Source: JBLMYQ01 sp050260055
Lineage (GTDB): Bacteria > Bacillota > Clostridia > Acetivibrionales > UBA4821
Assembly: GCA_050260055.1 (NCBI GenBank)
Contig: JBLNBO010000042.1
Span: 1-64,000, forward strand
DNA length: 64,000 nucleotides
Direction: 5' to 3'
The notes beneath the pieces are model-generated. The model searched no databases and was not told the origin of the DNA. It worked only from the letters and a program-made list of their open reading frames with translations. This document shows positions 1 to 8,378 of the stretch, in pieces (position 1 is the stretch's first letter; each line of letters begins with the position of its first letter). The position numbers and the translations under genes are program-made.

Positions 1-56
1 TGCCTCCCTTAACAATTTACAATTGTGAATTATTAAATCATTTATTTTGCAAATCT

Positions 57-86
57 ATAATACTTACAATGTGTCCAATCTGTCAA
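57..86 (-). promoter_or_regulatory. Promoter for a gene off the left edge
   Basis: On the minus strand a TTGACA box (81-86) and a TATTAT box (57-62) are separated by 18 bases. A ribosome-binding-like AAGGGAGG lies at 3-10 reading left, so a gene probably starts just outside the window. I see no gene in bases 87-343. Confidence 0.5.
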
Positions 87-343
87 TCTTTTAGGATATT
101 TTACAGATATTTATAATGAAGGTGCCAATAGAATCATGCATTTAAATAAATTGTTTTATGGCAATTTTTTTGCAGCTATAGTATAATAAAGACTATATAG
201 CATTTTAATACACAAGCATATGTCACAACAGGTAAGATTTTTTACTTTAAGCAAAGTGACATAAAACAATACGGGTAAGCTTTTTATTCCAAGGCTGATT
301 AATGTTAAAGACGTGCTCTCTTGAGCAGAAAGGAAGGTTGTAT

Positions 344-721
344 ATGAGTAAGGAATTGATTTATTTTTTAATTGGTTTAGTTGTCTTCGGACTGTGTTAT
401 TATCTACTGAATTTATTTCTACCCTGGACAATTAAAAATCTGCCTACTCGAAGAAAGGATATTCTTATCAAATATGTGGATGGTAACCTTCATTTGGAGT
501 TTCTTCCGGCTGGAAAATCTAAATATAATACGGAAAAACGCCAAAGTTCACCCTGGATACTTAGAATAAAAGACGAATATCTTTTTCTCAAGAATGTTCC
601 TGCCGGGCATGTATGCGATATTGAAAAAACTCTAAGAAAAATACCTGTTAATGATGTATCAGCCTTAAAAGCTTATATTGCTAATTCAAAATTTATCGGA
701 CCAATAAAAAAATATCTCTAG
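344..721 (+). CDS. Small membrane-anchored protein of unknown function
   Basis: A 125-residue protein that I do not recognise. The start ATG at 344 is chosen because AGGAAGG lies just upstream; the ATG at 302 has no ribosome-binding site. Residues 5-27 form one hydrophobic segment (LIYFLIGLVVFGLCYYLL). The rest is a basic, soluble domain of about 95 residues that would face the cytoplasm or the outside; topology cannot be decided. It is convergent with priA and shares a bidirectional terminator with it. No catalytic motif is visible. Confidence 0.65.
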   Translation: MSKELIYFLIGLVVFGLCYYLLNLFLPWTIKNLPTRRKDILIKYVDGNLHLEFLPAGKSKYNTEKRQSSPWILRIKDEYLFLKNVPAGHVCDIEKTLRKIPVNDVSALKAYIANSKFIGPIKKYL

Positions 722-732
722 GATGTGCTCCT

Positions 733-780
733 TCATGTAAAAAGAATCAGCTTCAATTTGAGCTGATTCTTTTTACATGA
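733..780. terminator. Bidirectional terminator between the small membrane gene and priA
   Basis: A perfect 20-bp inverted repeat (733-752 and 761-780) with an 8-base loop. It has A-rich and T-rich arms on either side, so it can stop transcription both ways. Its right arm overlaps the last codons of priA. Confidence 0.85.
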
Positions 781-2803
781 AACTAACCGGATTGACGTCT
801 ACTCCTATATTGCACCATTTCGTACATTCTGTCTGCAAGCTATCGGTTACTTCTTTCAAAATATTTCTAATCTCTGCATCAATATTGCATTTAATAATGA
901 TTCTCCACCTATATCTACTGTTAATCTTTGAAACTGGAGCAGGAATAGTATTATAAAATACAATATCGGTTCTACTCTCAGGGATAGATTTTCTAAGTCT
1001 TTCCTCCGACTCTTTTGAATACTGTTTTACCTTTTCCAATTCTTTGCCTGAAATCATTACTGAAACAATATCACAAAACGGAGGATATCTTAACTGCTCC
1101 CTAAGCAATATCTCCTGCTTGTAAAAATCTTTGTAATTCTGGGTTCTGGCTGATTGTATGCTGAAGTTATCAATTTCATAAGTCTGTATAATTACTCTAC
1201 CTGCCTTTTTTGCTCTTCCAGCCCTTCCTGCAACTTGGGTCAATAATTGAAAGGTCTTTTCAGTTGACCTGAAATCCTCAAGATTCAGCATCATATCCGC
1301 AGATATTACTCCTACAAGTGTTACGTTTGGGAAATCATGTCCCTTAGCAATCATCTGAGTTCCAATAAGAATATCAATGTTTTCATTTCTGAATTTACTT
1401 AAGATTTCTTCATGGGCATTCTTTTTTGAAGTAGTATCCATGTCCATCCTTAATATTGATGCATCCGGGAATACATTCCTGATTTCATCCTCAACCCTTT
1501 GAGTCCCTGCTCCGAAATGCCTTATATGTTTACTCTTGCATTTGGGGCAAATAGTAATATTCGGCCTGCAATGGCCACAGTAATGGCAAATTAATCTTTC
1601 GCCTTTCATATGATAGGTTAGTGAAATACTGCAGTTACTGCACCTTGGCACATAACCGCAGTTTCTGCATAATACAAAGCTTGAATAACCTCTTCTATTA
1701 AGAAAGAGTATCGTCTGTTCTTTATTCTCGATGTTTCTTTTTATTGCATTATACAAATCTCTGCTAAAGATAGAGCGGTTACCTTGATTCATTTCTTCAC
1801 GCATATCAATAATATCAACCCCGGGAAGCTCCATCTTATTCGCTCTTTCCGACATTTCTAAAAGAACAATATCACCTTTTAAAGCTTGATGATATGTTTC
1901 AATCGATGGTGTAGCAGAACCCATCAAAACAGTGCATTTTTCAAGTTCCCTTCTTTTATTTGCAATATCTCTAACATGGAATCTGGGCGTCTTTTCAGAC
2001 TTATATGTATGTTCATGCTCCTCATCAATAATTATAATCCCTAAGTTTGAAAATGGAGCAAATATTGCAGACCTTGCTCCTACAACAACCTTAACTCTAC
2101 CCTCTTTTATCTTATACCATTGGTCTTTTCTTTCGCCATCTGATAGACGGCTGTGCAATACGGCAACCTGCTCTCCAAATCTTCCAGCAAAGCGTTGTAT
2201 CATTTGAGGTGTGAGTGAAATTTCCGGAACCAATACAATTGCCTGCTTATCATGTTCTATTACCTTTGCTATTAGTTGAAGATATACTTCTGTCTTTCCA
2301 CTTCCTGTTACACCGTGAATAAGAAAGGTTTCAGGATTTTCCGATTTAAGACTTATTGATACCCTGTTAATTACTGCAGCTTGCTGCCTATTAGGAATAA
2401 ATGGCGCTGTCTTTTCGATATTTTTATCCTTCAAAGGATTTTTATCTTTCTTATCTTTCGAAAGTTTGGTTTTCCCGGCTGGCGGAAGCATTTGCTTCAT
2501 ACATTCTGAGATACTGCACATATATTGTTCTGACATCCATATGGCAAGGGAAACAAGCTCATTCTTTATTATCAGCTGGTCTTTTAATACAATTTCGTTT
2601 ATATTTTTTAATTCTTCAAATGGGGATTCTTCAACAATACCTACAACATATCCACGAGTGTTTTTATTGCTGATGCCAAAAGGCACATTTACAACATGGC
2701 CAATTTTTATCTCATTGGCCATTTCTTGAGGAATATGATAATGGAAAACCCTGCTGAGCTGTTTTGAAGAATTATTTATTATGATTTCCGCTATTTTTGA
2801 CAT
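773..2803 (-). CDS. priA: Primosomal protein N' (PriA), replication-restart helicase
   Basis: PriA is a 3'-to-5' superfamily 2 DNA helicase that recognises stalled forks and starts reassembly of the primosome. The 676-residue product shows the N-terminal 3'-end-binding domain (residues 1-110), Walker A GVTGSGKT, a DEEH box, the zinc-binding cysteine pairs typical of PriA (CRNCGYVPRCSNC, CHYCG, CPKC) and a QVAGRAGR motif VI. It is slightly shorter than the family norm (about 730) through a short linker after the N-terminal domain. It is the last gene of the leftward yicC-to-priA run, the usual Firmicute order. Confidence 0.96.
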   Translation of the reverse strand: MSKIAEIIINNSSKQLSRVFHYHIPQEMANEIKIGHVVNVPFGISNKNTRGYVVGIVEESPFEELKNINEIVLKDQLIIKNELVSLAIWMSEQYMCSISECMKQMLPPAGKTKLSKDKKDKNPLKDKNIEKTAPFIPNRQQAAVINRVSISLKSENPETFLIHGVTGSGKTEVYLQLIAKVIEHDKQAIVLVPEISLTPQMIQRFAGRFGEQVAVLHSRLSDGERKDQWYKIKEGRVKVVVGARSAIFAPFSNLGIIIIDEEHEHTYKSEKTPRFHVRDIANKRRELEKCTVLMGSATPSIETYHQALKGDIVLLEMSERANKMELPGVDIIDMREEMNQGNRSIFSRDLYNAIKRNIENKEQTILFLNRRGYSSFVLCRNCGYVPRCSNCSISLTYHMKGERLICHYCGHCRPNITICPKCKSKHIRHFGAGTQRVEDEIRNVFPDASILRMDMDTTSKKNAHEEILSKFRNENIDILIGTQMIAKGHDFPNVTLVGVISADMMLNLEDFRSTEKTFQLLTQVAGRAGRAKKAGRVIIQTYEIDNFSIQSARTQNYKDFYKQEILLREQLRYPPFCDIVSVMISGKELEKVKQYSKESEERLRKSIPESRTDIVFYNTIPAPVSKINSRYRWRIIIKCNIDAEIRNILKEVTDSLQTECTKWCNIGVDVNPVSFM

Positions 2804-2833
2804 AGGTTTACCTCAACTGAATTCTTGTATAAA

Positions 2834-3406
2834 TCATACCATTTTCCCATCAAAAATTATACTTGCAACTTCTTTTATTGTTTTTTCCAATATATCATTA
2901 ACGACAATGTAATCGTAATAATTTCCCTTTGCATTTTCATAATCAATCCGTTTTAACCTTTTTTTAATTTCTTCCGCCGAATCCCTATTTCTCTTTATTA
3001 ACCTATCTTTTAGAATCTCTATTGAAGGTGCCTTTAAAAAGATTAATACGCTTTCTGGAAATCTCTGTTTCATTTCAAGACCTCCATCAACATCAAGTAT
3101 CAACAGCACTTTATATCCTTTTTTAATTAGATCAAAGACCTCACTTTTCGGTGTACCGTAATAATGTCCATTAATCTTTTTGTATTCAAAGAAAAAGCCT
3201 TCTTCTATCATCTCTTCGAATCTTTTAATCGACACATATGTATAAATCTTCCCGCCGGGTTTATTATCACCAGTCCCCTGCTCTCTGGTGGTTACTGAAG
3301 GCGAAATTGAAATATCTTTATATTTCTCAGCTAAAATAGAGGTTATCGTATCCTTACCTGCACCAGAAGCCCCAGATATGACAAATATCTTTCTTTTAGT
3401 TTTCAT
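2834..3406 (-). CDS. Guanylate-kinase-like P-loop protein, second paralogue
   Basis: A 190-residue homologue of guanylate kinase, 30 bases upstream of priA and separate from the true gmk at 4975-5607. It keeps the P-loop GASGAGKDT, the SVTTR segment, the Glu and Tyr of the GMP lid (FEYKKINGHYYGT) and the DVDGG strand. It differs where gmk has TTRSPR: here the segment reads TTREQG, so the second arginine that binds the GMP phosphate is missing. It may phosphorylate another nucleotide or be regulatory (inference). A terminator at 3444-3482 separates it from coaBC, and its ribosome-binding site (AGGCGG) is weak. Confidence 0.8.
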   Translation of the reverse strand: MKTKRKIFVISGASGAGKDTITSILAEKYKDISISPSVTTREQGTGDNKPGGKIYTYVSIKRFEEMIEEGFFFEYKKINGHYYGTPKSEVFDLIKKGYKVLLILDVDGGLEMKQRFPESVLIFLKAPSIEILKDRLIKRNRDSAEEIKKRLKRIDYENAKGNYYDYIVVNDILEKTIKEVASIIFDGKMV

Positions 3407-3443
3407 TGTTTATCGCCGCCTATTCAATGTGCACATTTTTTAA

Positions 3444-3482
3444 AAAATATAGGGGCAAAACAGCGTCTTGCCCCTATATTTT
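3444..3482 (-). terminator. Terminator after coaBC
   Basis: A perfect 15-bp stem (3444-3458 and 3468-3482) with core TAGGGGCAA/TTGCCCCTA, followed leftward by T residues on the transcribed strand. It lies between coaBC and the gmk-like gene. Its GGGGC-type core resembles hairpins at 10639 and 15572. Confidence 0.75.
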
Positions 3483-3486
3483 ATTA

Positions 3487-4698
3487 TTATTTAATTTCTT
3501 TATCAATTTTCTCTATGTTTAAAATTTCATCAAAAATCTTATCAGCAACCTTTTCTTTTGACATCATAGGCAAATCAACAGTCATTCCGAATTTGTTTAT
3601 TAACTTTACTACATTGGTATCTGAGCCGAAGCCTGCCCCTTCTCTTCCGATTTCATTTGCAACAATTAAATCCAGATTCTTTTCTTTTAACTTTTTAATT
3701 GAATTTGCTTCAATATTTTCAGTTTCCATAGAAAAGCCAACTACAATGGTCTTCCCCTTCTTTGCTCCAACTTCTTTTAAAATATCAGGATTTCTAATCA
3801 ATTCAATTGTTAAATCGTCAGAAGTCTTCTTAATTTTATTCTCTGCATAATTTTTAGGCTTATAATCTGCAACTGCCGCTGACATAATTACTATATCAGC
3901 ATGCTCAAATCTTTTTACTACCTCGTCGTGCATTTGTCCTGCTGTTTCAACAAAGATTGTATCAATGCCGGCAGGCTTCTTTAATGAAACCGGTCCTGAA
4001 ATCAATATTACTTTTGCCCCTCTGGCAAATGCCGTTTTTGCAATAGAATATCCCATTTTACCTGTTGAGCCATTTGATATGTATCTTATAGGATCAAGTC
4101 TTTCTCTTGTAGGCCCTGCTGTAATTAGTATTGTCTTTCCTGCCAAATCAGGCTTGTGTATCAATGTTCGTATTGTCCTTTCAACTATATCATCAACTTC
4201 TGCCAGTTTCCCTTTTCCCTCTTCATTACAAGCAAGCAACCCTTCTTCAGGTTCTATAAATAGATAACCGACCTTTTTAATCCTGCTCAAATTATTCTGA
4301 ACAATCTGGTTTTCATACATATTAGTATTCATTGCACACGCAAACATAACTGGCGATTTAGAGGCCATAATAGTTGTTGTGAGCATGTCATCTGCAATTC
4401 CATTAGCAATCTTTCCAATAATATTTGCAGTTGCAGGTGCAACAAGAATCATATCTGCTCTTTTTGCAAGTGATACATGCTGTATTTCCCAATTGGCCGG
4501 TTTCTCAAACATATCTGTTATTACCATATTTTGAGACAATGTCTGCATGGTTAGCGGAGTAATAAATTTGCATGCATTATCAGTCATTATTACGTGAACA
4601 TCTGCATTTAATTTTTTTAGCTTTCTGACAATTTCAGCTGATTTATAAGCAGCAATTCCGCCAGTAACACCAACCACAATTGTATATCCTTTTAACAT
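3487..4698 (-). CDS. coaBC: Bifunctional phosphopantothenoylcysteine decarboxylase / phosphopantothenate-cysteine ligase
   Basis: This enzyme makes 4'-phosphopantetheine from phosphopantothenate and cysteine, two steps of coenzyme A synthesis. The N-terminal flavin-dependent CoaC domain (about residues 1-180) has GVTGGIAAYK, the catalytic His in WEIQHVSLA and the substrate-clamp Cys in ACAMNTNMYEN. The C-terminal CoaB domain has ITAGPTRERLDPIRYISN and AAVADYKP. I start at 4698, not 4710, because the ATG at 4710 is itself the first base triplet of a GGAGGT ribosome-binding site placed 5 bases before the 4698 ATG. The product is 403 residues. Confidence 0.95.
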   Translation of the reverse strand: MLKGYTIVVGVTGGIAAYKSAEIVRKLKKLNADVHVIMTDNACKFITPLTMQTLSQNMVITDMFEKPANWEIQHVSLAKRADMILVAPATANIIGKIANGIADDMLTTTIMASKSPVMFACAMNTNMYENQIVQNNLSRIKKVGYLFIEPEEGLLACNEEGKGKLAEVDDIVERTIRTLIHKPDLAGKTILITAGPTRERLDPIRYISNGSTGKMGYSIAKTAFARGAKVILISGPVSLKKPAGIDTIFVETAGQMHDEVVKRFEHADIVIMSAAVADYKPKNYAENKIKKTSDDLTIELIRNPDILKEVGAKKGKTIVVGFSMETENIEANSIKKLKEKNLDLIVANEIGREGAGFGSDTNVVKLINKFGMTVDLPMMSKEKVADKIFDEILNIEKIDKEIK

Positions 4699-4722
4699 GA
4701 CAACCTCCATATTTTAAAACAA

Positions 4723-4747
4723 ACCCCCGCATCAATAATGCTGGGGT
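4723..4747 (-). terminator. Probable weak terminator between rpoZ and coaBC
   Basis: An inverted repeat ACCCC-GCAT / ATGC-GGGGT with a short loop, followed by TTGTTTT on the transcribed minus strand. It may reduce transcription into coaBC rather than stop it. Confidence 0.45.
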
Positions 4748-4762
4748 CCGTCTTAGCTCTGA

Positions 4763-4972
4763 TTATTTTATACCGCTTTTTGTTCTTATATATGTTATCT
4801 TGTCTTCACTAATCTCATTTATTGCTATTGTAACCGGTTTATCTGACTCATTTTTCGTGAGCTTTTCTGCTCCCTCTGAAATCTGCCTTGCTCTCTTTGC
4901 TGCAAGCATGACCAATGTATATCTGCTGTCAGCTTTATCAAGCAATTTATTAATTGAAGGCTCAATCATCAT
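4763..4972 (-). CDS. rpoZ: RNA polymerase omega subunit
   Basis: A 69-residue omega subunit, which helps beta-prime fold and assemble into RNA polymerase. The family signature is clear: IEPSINKLLDKADSRYTLVM near the N-terminus and AAKRARQI in the middle. A strong AAGGAGGTG lies 8 bases before two consecutive ATG codons. It starts 2 bases after the gmk stop, so the two are translated from one message. Confidence 0.95.
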   Translation of the reverse strand: MMIEPSINKLLDKADSRYTLVMLAAKRARQISEGAEKLTKNESDKPVTIAINEISEDKITYIRTKSGIK

Positions 4973-4974
4973 GG

Positions 4975-5607
4975 TTAAAACACCTCCTTTATAGTAACAA
5001 TAAATTCTGAAAATTTATCTAGGTTTCTTGATAAACTACACTTCTCGCTATCAATAATTTTATCTATTTTCATAACTGCATTTTCAATAGTGTCATTTCG
5101 TACAAAATAATCATACTTCTTTCCATATTCTATTTCATCTACAGCTTTTTTTATTCTTTTATTCATCAATTCTTCGTCTTCAGTTCCCCTGCATTTAAGC
5201 CTTAAAAGTAAATCCTTGAAACTTGGAGGAAGAATAAATACTAGTATGCTTTCAGGGTATTTCGATTTTACTTTCAATCCTCCAACCACATCTATTTCCA
5301 AAATTACGTCTTTACCTTCATCCAGCTTGCTTTCGAGATTCTTCTTAGGAGTTCCGTAATAATTATCACAATATTTTACCCATTCTAAAAGTTCATCTTT
5401 CTCTATCATATCCTTGAATTCTTGTTCTGTTTTAAAGAAATATGTTATCCCATCAATATCATTAGTTCTAGGGCTTCTTGTTGTTGCTGAAGTTGAAATA
5501 CATAAATCTTTTCGTTTATTTAAAAGTTCATCACAAATGGTTCCTTTGCCTGAACCTGATGGCCCAGAGATAACAATTAATAAACCTCTTCTTTTGCTCA
5601 CCCTCAC
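4975..5607 (-). CDS. gmk: Guanylate kinase
   Basis: Converts GMP and ATP to GDP and ADP. The product shows the P-loop GPSGSGKGT, TTRSPRTND with both phosphate-binding arginines, LEWVKYCDNYYGT and the EIDVVGG strand. There is no ATG near the expected N-terminus. The possible starts are GTG at 5607 (210 residues) or GTG at 5601 (starting MSKRRGLL); a GGGGGTGA lies 6 bases before the 5607 codon. That ribosome-binding site and part of the start belong to an interspersed repeat (about 5605-5650). It is flanked by remA and rpoZ as in most Firmicutes. Confidence 0.95.
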   Translation of the reverse strand: MRVSKRRGLLIVISGPSGSGKGTICDELLNKRKDLCISTSATTRSPRTNDIDGITYFFKTEQEFKDMIEKDELLEWVKYCDNYYGTPKKNLESKLDEGKDVILEIDVVGGLKVKSKYPESILVFILPPSFKDLLLRLKCRGTEDEELMNKRIKKAVDEIEYGKKYDYFVRNDTIENAVMKIDKIIDSEKCSLSRNLDKFSEFIVTIKEVF

Positions 5608-5650
5608 AACTCACCCCCGCCCCCTCTCTTCCAAAAGAGGGGTTATTAAT
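5605..5650. repeat. Interspersed palindromic repeat, copy 1
   Basis: The sequence reads CAACTCACCCC, then CCCTCTCTT and after a short loop AAGAGGGG. A near copy is at 12581-12613. Both lie at gene junctions. This one provides the Shine-Dalgarno sequence of gmk on the minus strand. Confidence 0.6.
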
Positions 5651-5670
5651 TAAGTTATTAATGTAGTGAG

Positions 5671-5949
5671 TTATTCATCTTCTTCTATTATATCATCAGC
5701 ATCAGATACTGCTTCTTTACTATTCAACCTATTTGCAACTGTTTCTGGCTGAACCGCTGAAAGTATAATATGATCACTATCTGTGATTATTACAGCTCTT
5801 GTCCTTCTACCATACGTTGCATCTATCAGCATTCCACGGTCTCTTGCCTCCTGGATTATCCTCTTAATTGGAGCAGATTCAGGGCTAACTATAGCTATTA
5901 GTCTATTCGCTGATACGATATTTCCGAAACCGATGTTTATTAACTTCAT
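5671..5949 (-). CDS. remA: RemA-family extracellular-matrix regulator (DUF370)
   Basis: A 92-residue DNA-binding protein of the RemA family, known in Bacillus to activate biofilm matrix operons. The start MKLINIGFGN and the segment TYGRRTRAVIITDSDH are diagnostic. The last 15 residues are an acidic tail (ADDIIEEDE). It sits between yicC and gmk, its conserved place. Confidence 0.93.
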   Translation of the reverse strand: MKLINIGFGNIVSANRLIAIVSPESAPIKRIIQEARDRGMLIDATYGRRTRAVIITDSDHIILSAVQPETVANRLNSKEAVSDADDIIEEDE

Positions 5950-5961
5950 TTCTATCCTCCA

Positions 5962-6840
5962 TTATTCGATATTTTGTATTTGTTCTCTAATCTTTTCAAT
6001 TTCACTTTTTACTTCTACTACATACTTAGTTATTTCAAGGTCATTTGCCTTAGAACCTATTGTATTGATTTCTCTGTTCATTTCTTGAACTAGAAAATCG
6101 AGTTTTCTTCCAACTCCCTGCTCATTGTCAAGAGTTTGCGCAAGCTGCTTAACGTGACTTCTAAGCCTTGTAATTTCTTCATCCACACTGCATCTATCTG
6201 CAAATAAAGCAATTTCCTGTTCAAGCCTAGCAGAATCAACCTGATTATCTCCCAATAAGTCCTTTATTCTGTTGTTAAGCTTTATTCTGTATTCGTCAAC
6301 AACCAGAGGCGCTCTTTTTTCAATATTATTAACATTCGTTTCTATAATTGCAGACTTTTCGATTATGTCATTCTTAAGCTGGTTACCTTCTCTAACCCTC
6401 ATTTCAACCAGTGAATTTATTGCATCCTTAAGCGCTGTTTGCAAGTCATTCCACACAGCATCCTCGTCATCTTCATCCTTCTTGACCTTTAAAATATCTG
6501 GAAACCTTGAAAGCAATGTAAGTGTTATATTATCACTAACATTATATCTCTCTTTTAGTTTTGTAAGAGCATCCACATATAAATCAGCCAATCCTTCATC
6601 AACGAGAACAGTTCTGCCGTCAGTACCATAATCTTCAATCCATATATTTACATCAATCTTTCCTCTTCCTAACTGCTTTGTTATATGTTCTCTAATCTTA
6701 GGCTCTAAATAACCATACGCCCTTGAAGTTTTTACTGAAGTATCGAGATATCTGTGATTAACTGCTTTTATCTCAACAAGATATTCTTTACCTCCATTTG
6801 AGAAAGTCCCCCTGCCAAATCCAGTCATACTTTTTATCAT
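5962..6840 (-). CDS. yicC: YicC-family endoribonuclease-like protein
   Basis: A 292-residue YicC/YloC protein; Escherichia coli YicC is reported as an endoribonuclease. The N-terminal signature MIKSMTGFGRG and VEIKAVNHRYLD are present, and the C-terminal DUF1732 segment has GRKLDFLVQEMNREINTIGSK. It is the first gene of the leftward run that continues to priA, and it ends 12 bases before remA. Confidence 0.93.
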   Translation of the reverse strand: MIKSMTGFGRGTFSNGGKEYLVEIKAVNHRYLDTSVKTSRAYGYLEPKIREHITKQLGRGKIDVNIWIEDYGTDGRTVLVDEGLADLYVDALTKLKERYNVSDNITLTLLSRFPDILKVKKDEDDEDAVWNDLQTALKDAINSLVEMRVREGNQLKNDIIEKSAIIETNVNNIEKRAPLVVDEYRIKLNNRIKDLLGDNQVDSARLEQEIALFADRCSVDEEITRLRSHVKQLAQTLDNEQGVGRKLDFLVQEMNREINTIGSKANDLEITKYVVEVKSEIEKIREQIQNIE

Positions 6841-6863
6841 TTAGCTGCACCTTTTCTTCGTTT

Positions 6864-7259
6864 CTATTTTCTAACTTTAATAACAGTATATATAATCGAA
6901 ATAATTATATACAATACTCCAAGCATAAGTAAAGAGTAATAGTAAATAAAACCAAAATTCAGCATTATCTTTTGATGATAAAAGCTGTAATAAAGAAAAA
7001 GCATTAATGCTCCAAATATAACAGATTCTAACGAATATCTAATAATCATACTCTTTTTCTTTACTAGTCCAATAAAGAATGCAATAATACCTATATATAA
7101 CAATGCCTGTCCAAATATTATAGTTGTTTGAATATATGCTCCAGGATTTATAGTTTTATATCCCCTCACAAATATGGCTATGATAACCATAAAAGCAACT
7201 ATTATACATGCATCAATCATTGTAATCCTTGCCATTCTTTCTTTTTCTTCTCTGTTCAT
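6864..7259 (-). CDS. Four-helix membrane protein of unknown function
   Basis: A 131-residue protein with four predicted membrane segments, at about residues 15-35, 45-68, 75-92 and 98-125, with a short basic C-terminus. The start at 7259 (MNREEKERM) has an AGGAGG 6 bases upstream; the start 21 bases further up has none. It lies 10 bases downstream of the CheY-like gene and is probably co-transcribed with it. I do not recognise the family. Confidence 0.75.
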   Translation of the reverse strand: MNREEKERMARITMIDACIIVAFMVIIAIFVRGYKTINPGAYIQTTIIFGQALLYIGIIAFFIGLVKKKSMIIRYSLESVIFGALMLFLYYSFYHQKIMLNFGFIYYYSLLMLGVLYIIISIIYTVIKVRK

Positions 7260-7269
7260 GATATTCCTC

Positions 7270-7641
7270 CTAAGAATCAAATATTTTATCGAGTAATACT
7301 TTTACATCTTTATCATCAATAGGTTTAGGCAGATAATCATAAGCTCCTGCTTCCAATGCTTTATCAATCATTTGATGATTTGAAACAGATGTCATCATTA
7401 CAACTTTTGTATTTGGGCTTTTTTCTCTAATAATTTTTACTGCTTCTAAGCCATTCAAATCAGGCATTACAATATCCATAGTAATAATATCCGGCTGTAG
7501 TGCAGAAGCCTTTTCAATTGCTTCATTGCCATTGGTAGCTTCACCAATAACATCGCATCGTCCATCAAGCTCAAACAGTTTTTTTAATATTATTCTCATA
7601 AATATTGCATCATCTACTATTAATATAGATTTTTTCGACAT
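7270..7641 (-). CDS. Stand-alone CheY-like response-regulator receiver
   Basis: A 123-residue receiver domain with no output domain. The acidic pocket (VDDAIF), the phospho-acceptor Asp in DIITMDIVMPDLNG, the Thr/Ser in MMTSVS and the Lys in YLPKP are all present. It probably signals by protein contact, as CheY does. Its start overlaps the last base of the rsmE stop region, so it is coupled to rsmE. No kinase or chemotaxis gene is nearby, so its partner is unknown. Confidence 0.88.
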   Translation of the reverse strand: MSKKSILIVDDAIFMRIILKKLFELDGRCDVIGEATNGNEAIEKASALQPDIITMDIVMPDLNGLEAVKIIREKSPNTKVVMMTSVSNHQMIDKALEAGAYDYLPKPIDDKDVKVLLDKIFDS

Positions 7642-8378
7642 TAGCCCAAATCTCCTGTTTCATAAAGAATAATTGCTGATGCTACAAGTCCCGCTGTTTC
7701 GGTTCTTAATATCCTGTTTCCAAGCGAGGCAATTTTAAAATCTTTAAACATTTCTATCTCTTTTTCAGTAAATCCTCCCTCTGGTCCTACAAAAACTGCA
7801 ATTTCTTTTATTGACTTATCAAATTCGGATATTATATCTCTTAATTTAGTATTGGTTTCATTTTCAAATAATATAATAACCAAGTCAACTTTTCTTAATA
7901 ATTCAATTGCATCCTTAATCATTAATGGAAAAAAGACTTCGGGAATAATACCCCTTTTGTTCTGTTTTGAAGCTTGTTCAGATATTTTTTGCCATCTTTC
8001 AGTTTTTGTTTTTGCATTTTTATTATCTAATTTTACTATAACTCTATGGGTAATTATTGGGTAAATCTTAGCGACTCCTACTTCGACTGCTTTTTGAATA
8101 ATGTACTCCATTTTTTCGCCTTTAGGAATTGCCTGGAACAGCGATAAGTCTATTGAAGGCTCAGTTTTAACATCATAGGAATGAATTATTTCAGTTTCAA
8201 TTTGGTCTTTTGTAAAAGAAATAATTTTAACTTCATATTCCTTATCTTTGCCAATATTTACAACAATGTTCTCTCCAGGTTTTAATCTTAATACATTTTT
8301 AATATGATTATAATCCAAACCTTTGATAAAAATCTTATTATCTATTAAGTTTTCATTTTCTGCGAAGAATTTCCGCAT
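7641..8378 (-). CDS. rsmE: 16S rRNA m3U1498 methyltransferase
   Basis: RsmE is a SPOUT-class methyltransferase that methylates N3 of U1498 in 16S rRNA. The 245-residue product has an N-terminal PUA-like part (MRKFFAEN, LKPGENIVV) and the C-terminal knot signatures IQKAVEVGV, FVGPEGGFTEKE and LGNRILRTETAGLVA. I use the ATG at 8378 because homologues begin MRxFF; a GTG/ATG 21 bases upstream is possible, and neither has a strong ribosome-binding site. It overlaps the end of prmA by 34 bases, which suggests translational coupling. Confidence 0.93.
   Translation of the reverse strand: MRKFFAENENLIDNKIFIKGLDYNHIKNVLRLKPGENIVVNIGKDKEYEVKIISFTKDQIETEIIHSYDVKTEPSIDLSLFQAIPKGEKMEYIIQKAVEVGVAKIYPIITHRVIVKLDNKNAKTKTERWQKISEQASKQNKRGIIPEVFFPLMIKDAIELLRKVDLVIILFENETNTKLRDIISEFDKSIKEIAVFVGPEGGFTEKEIEMFKDFKIASLGNRILRTETAGLVASAIILYETGDLG

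Noticed and set aside
156..431. Minus-strand open frame at the left edge
   Set aside because: It overlaps the start of the better-supported plus-strand gene, has no ribosome-binding site and shows no family features.
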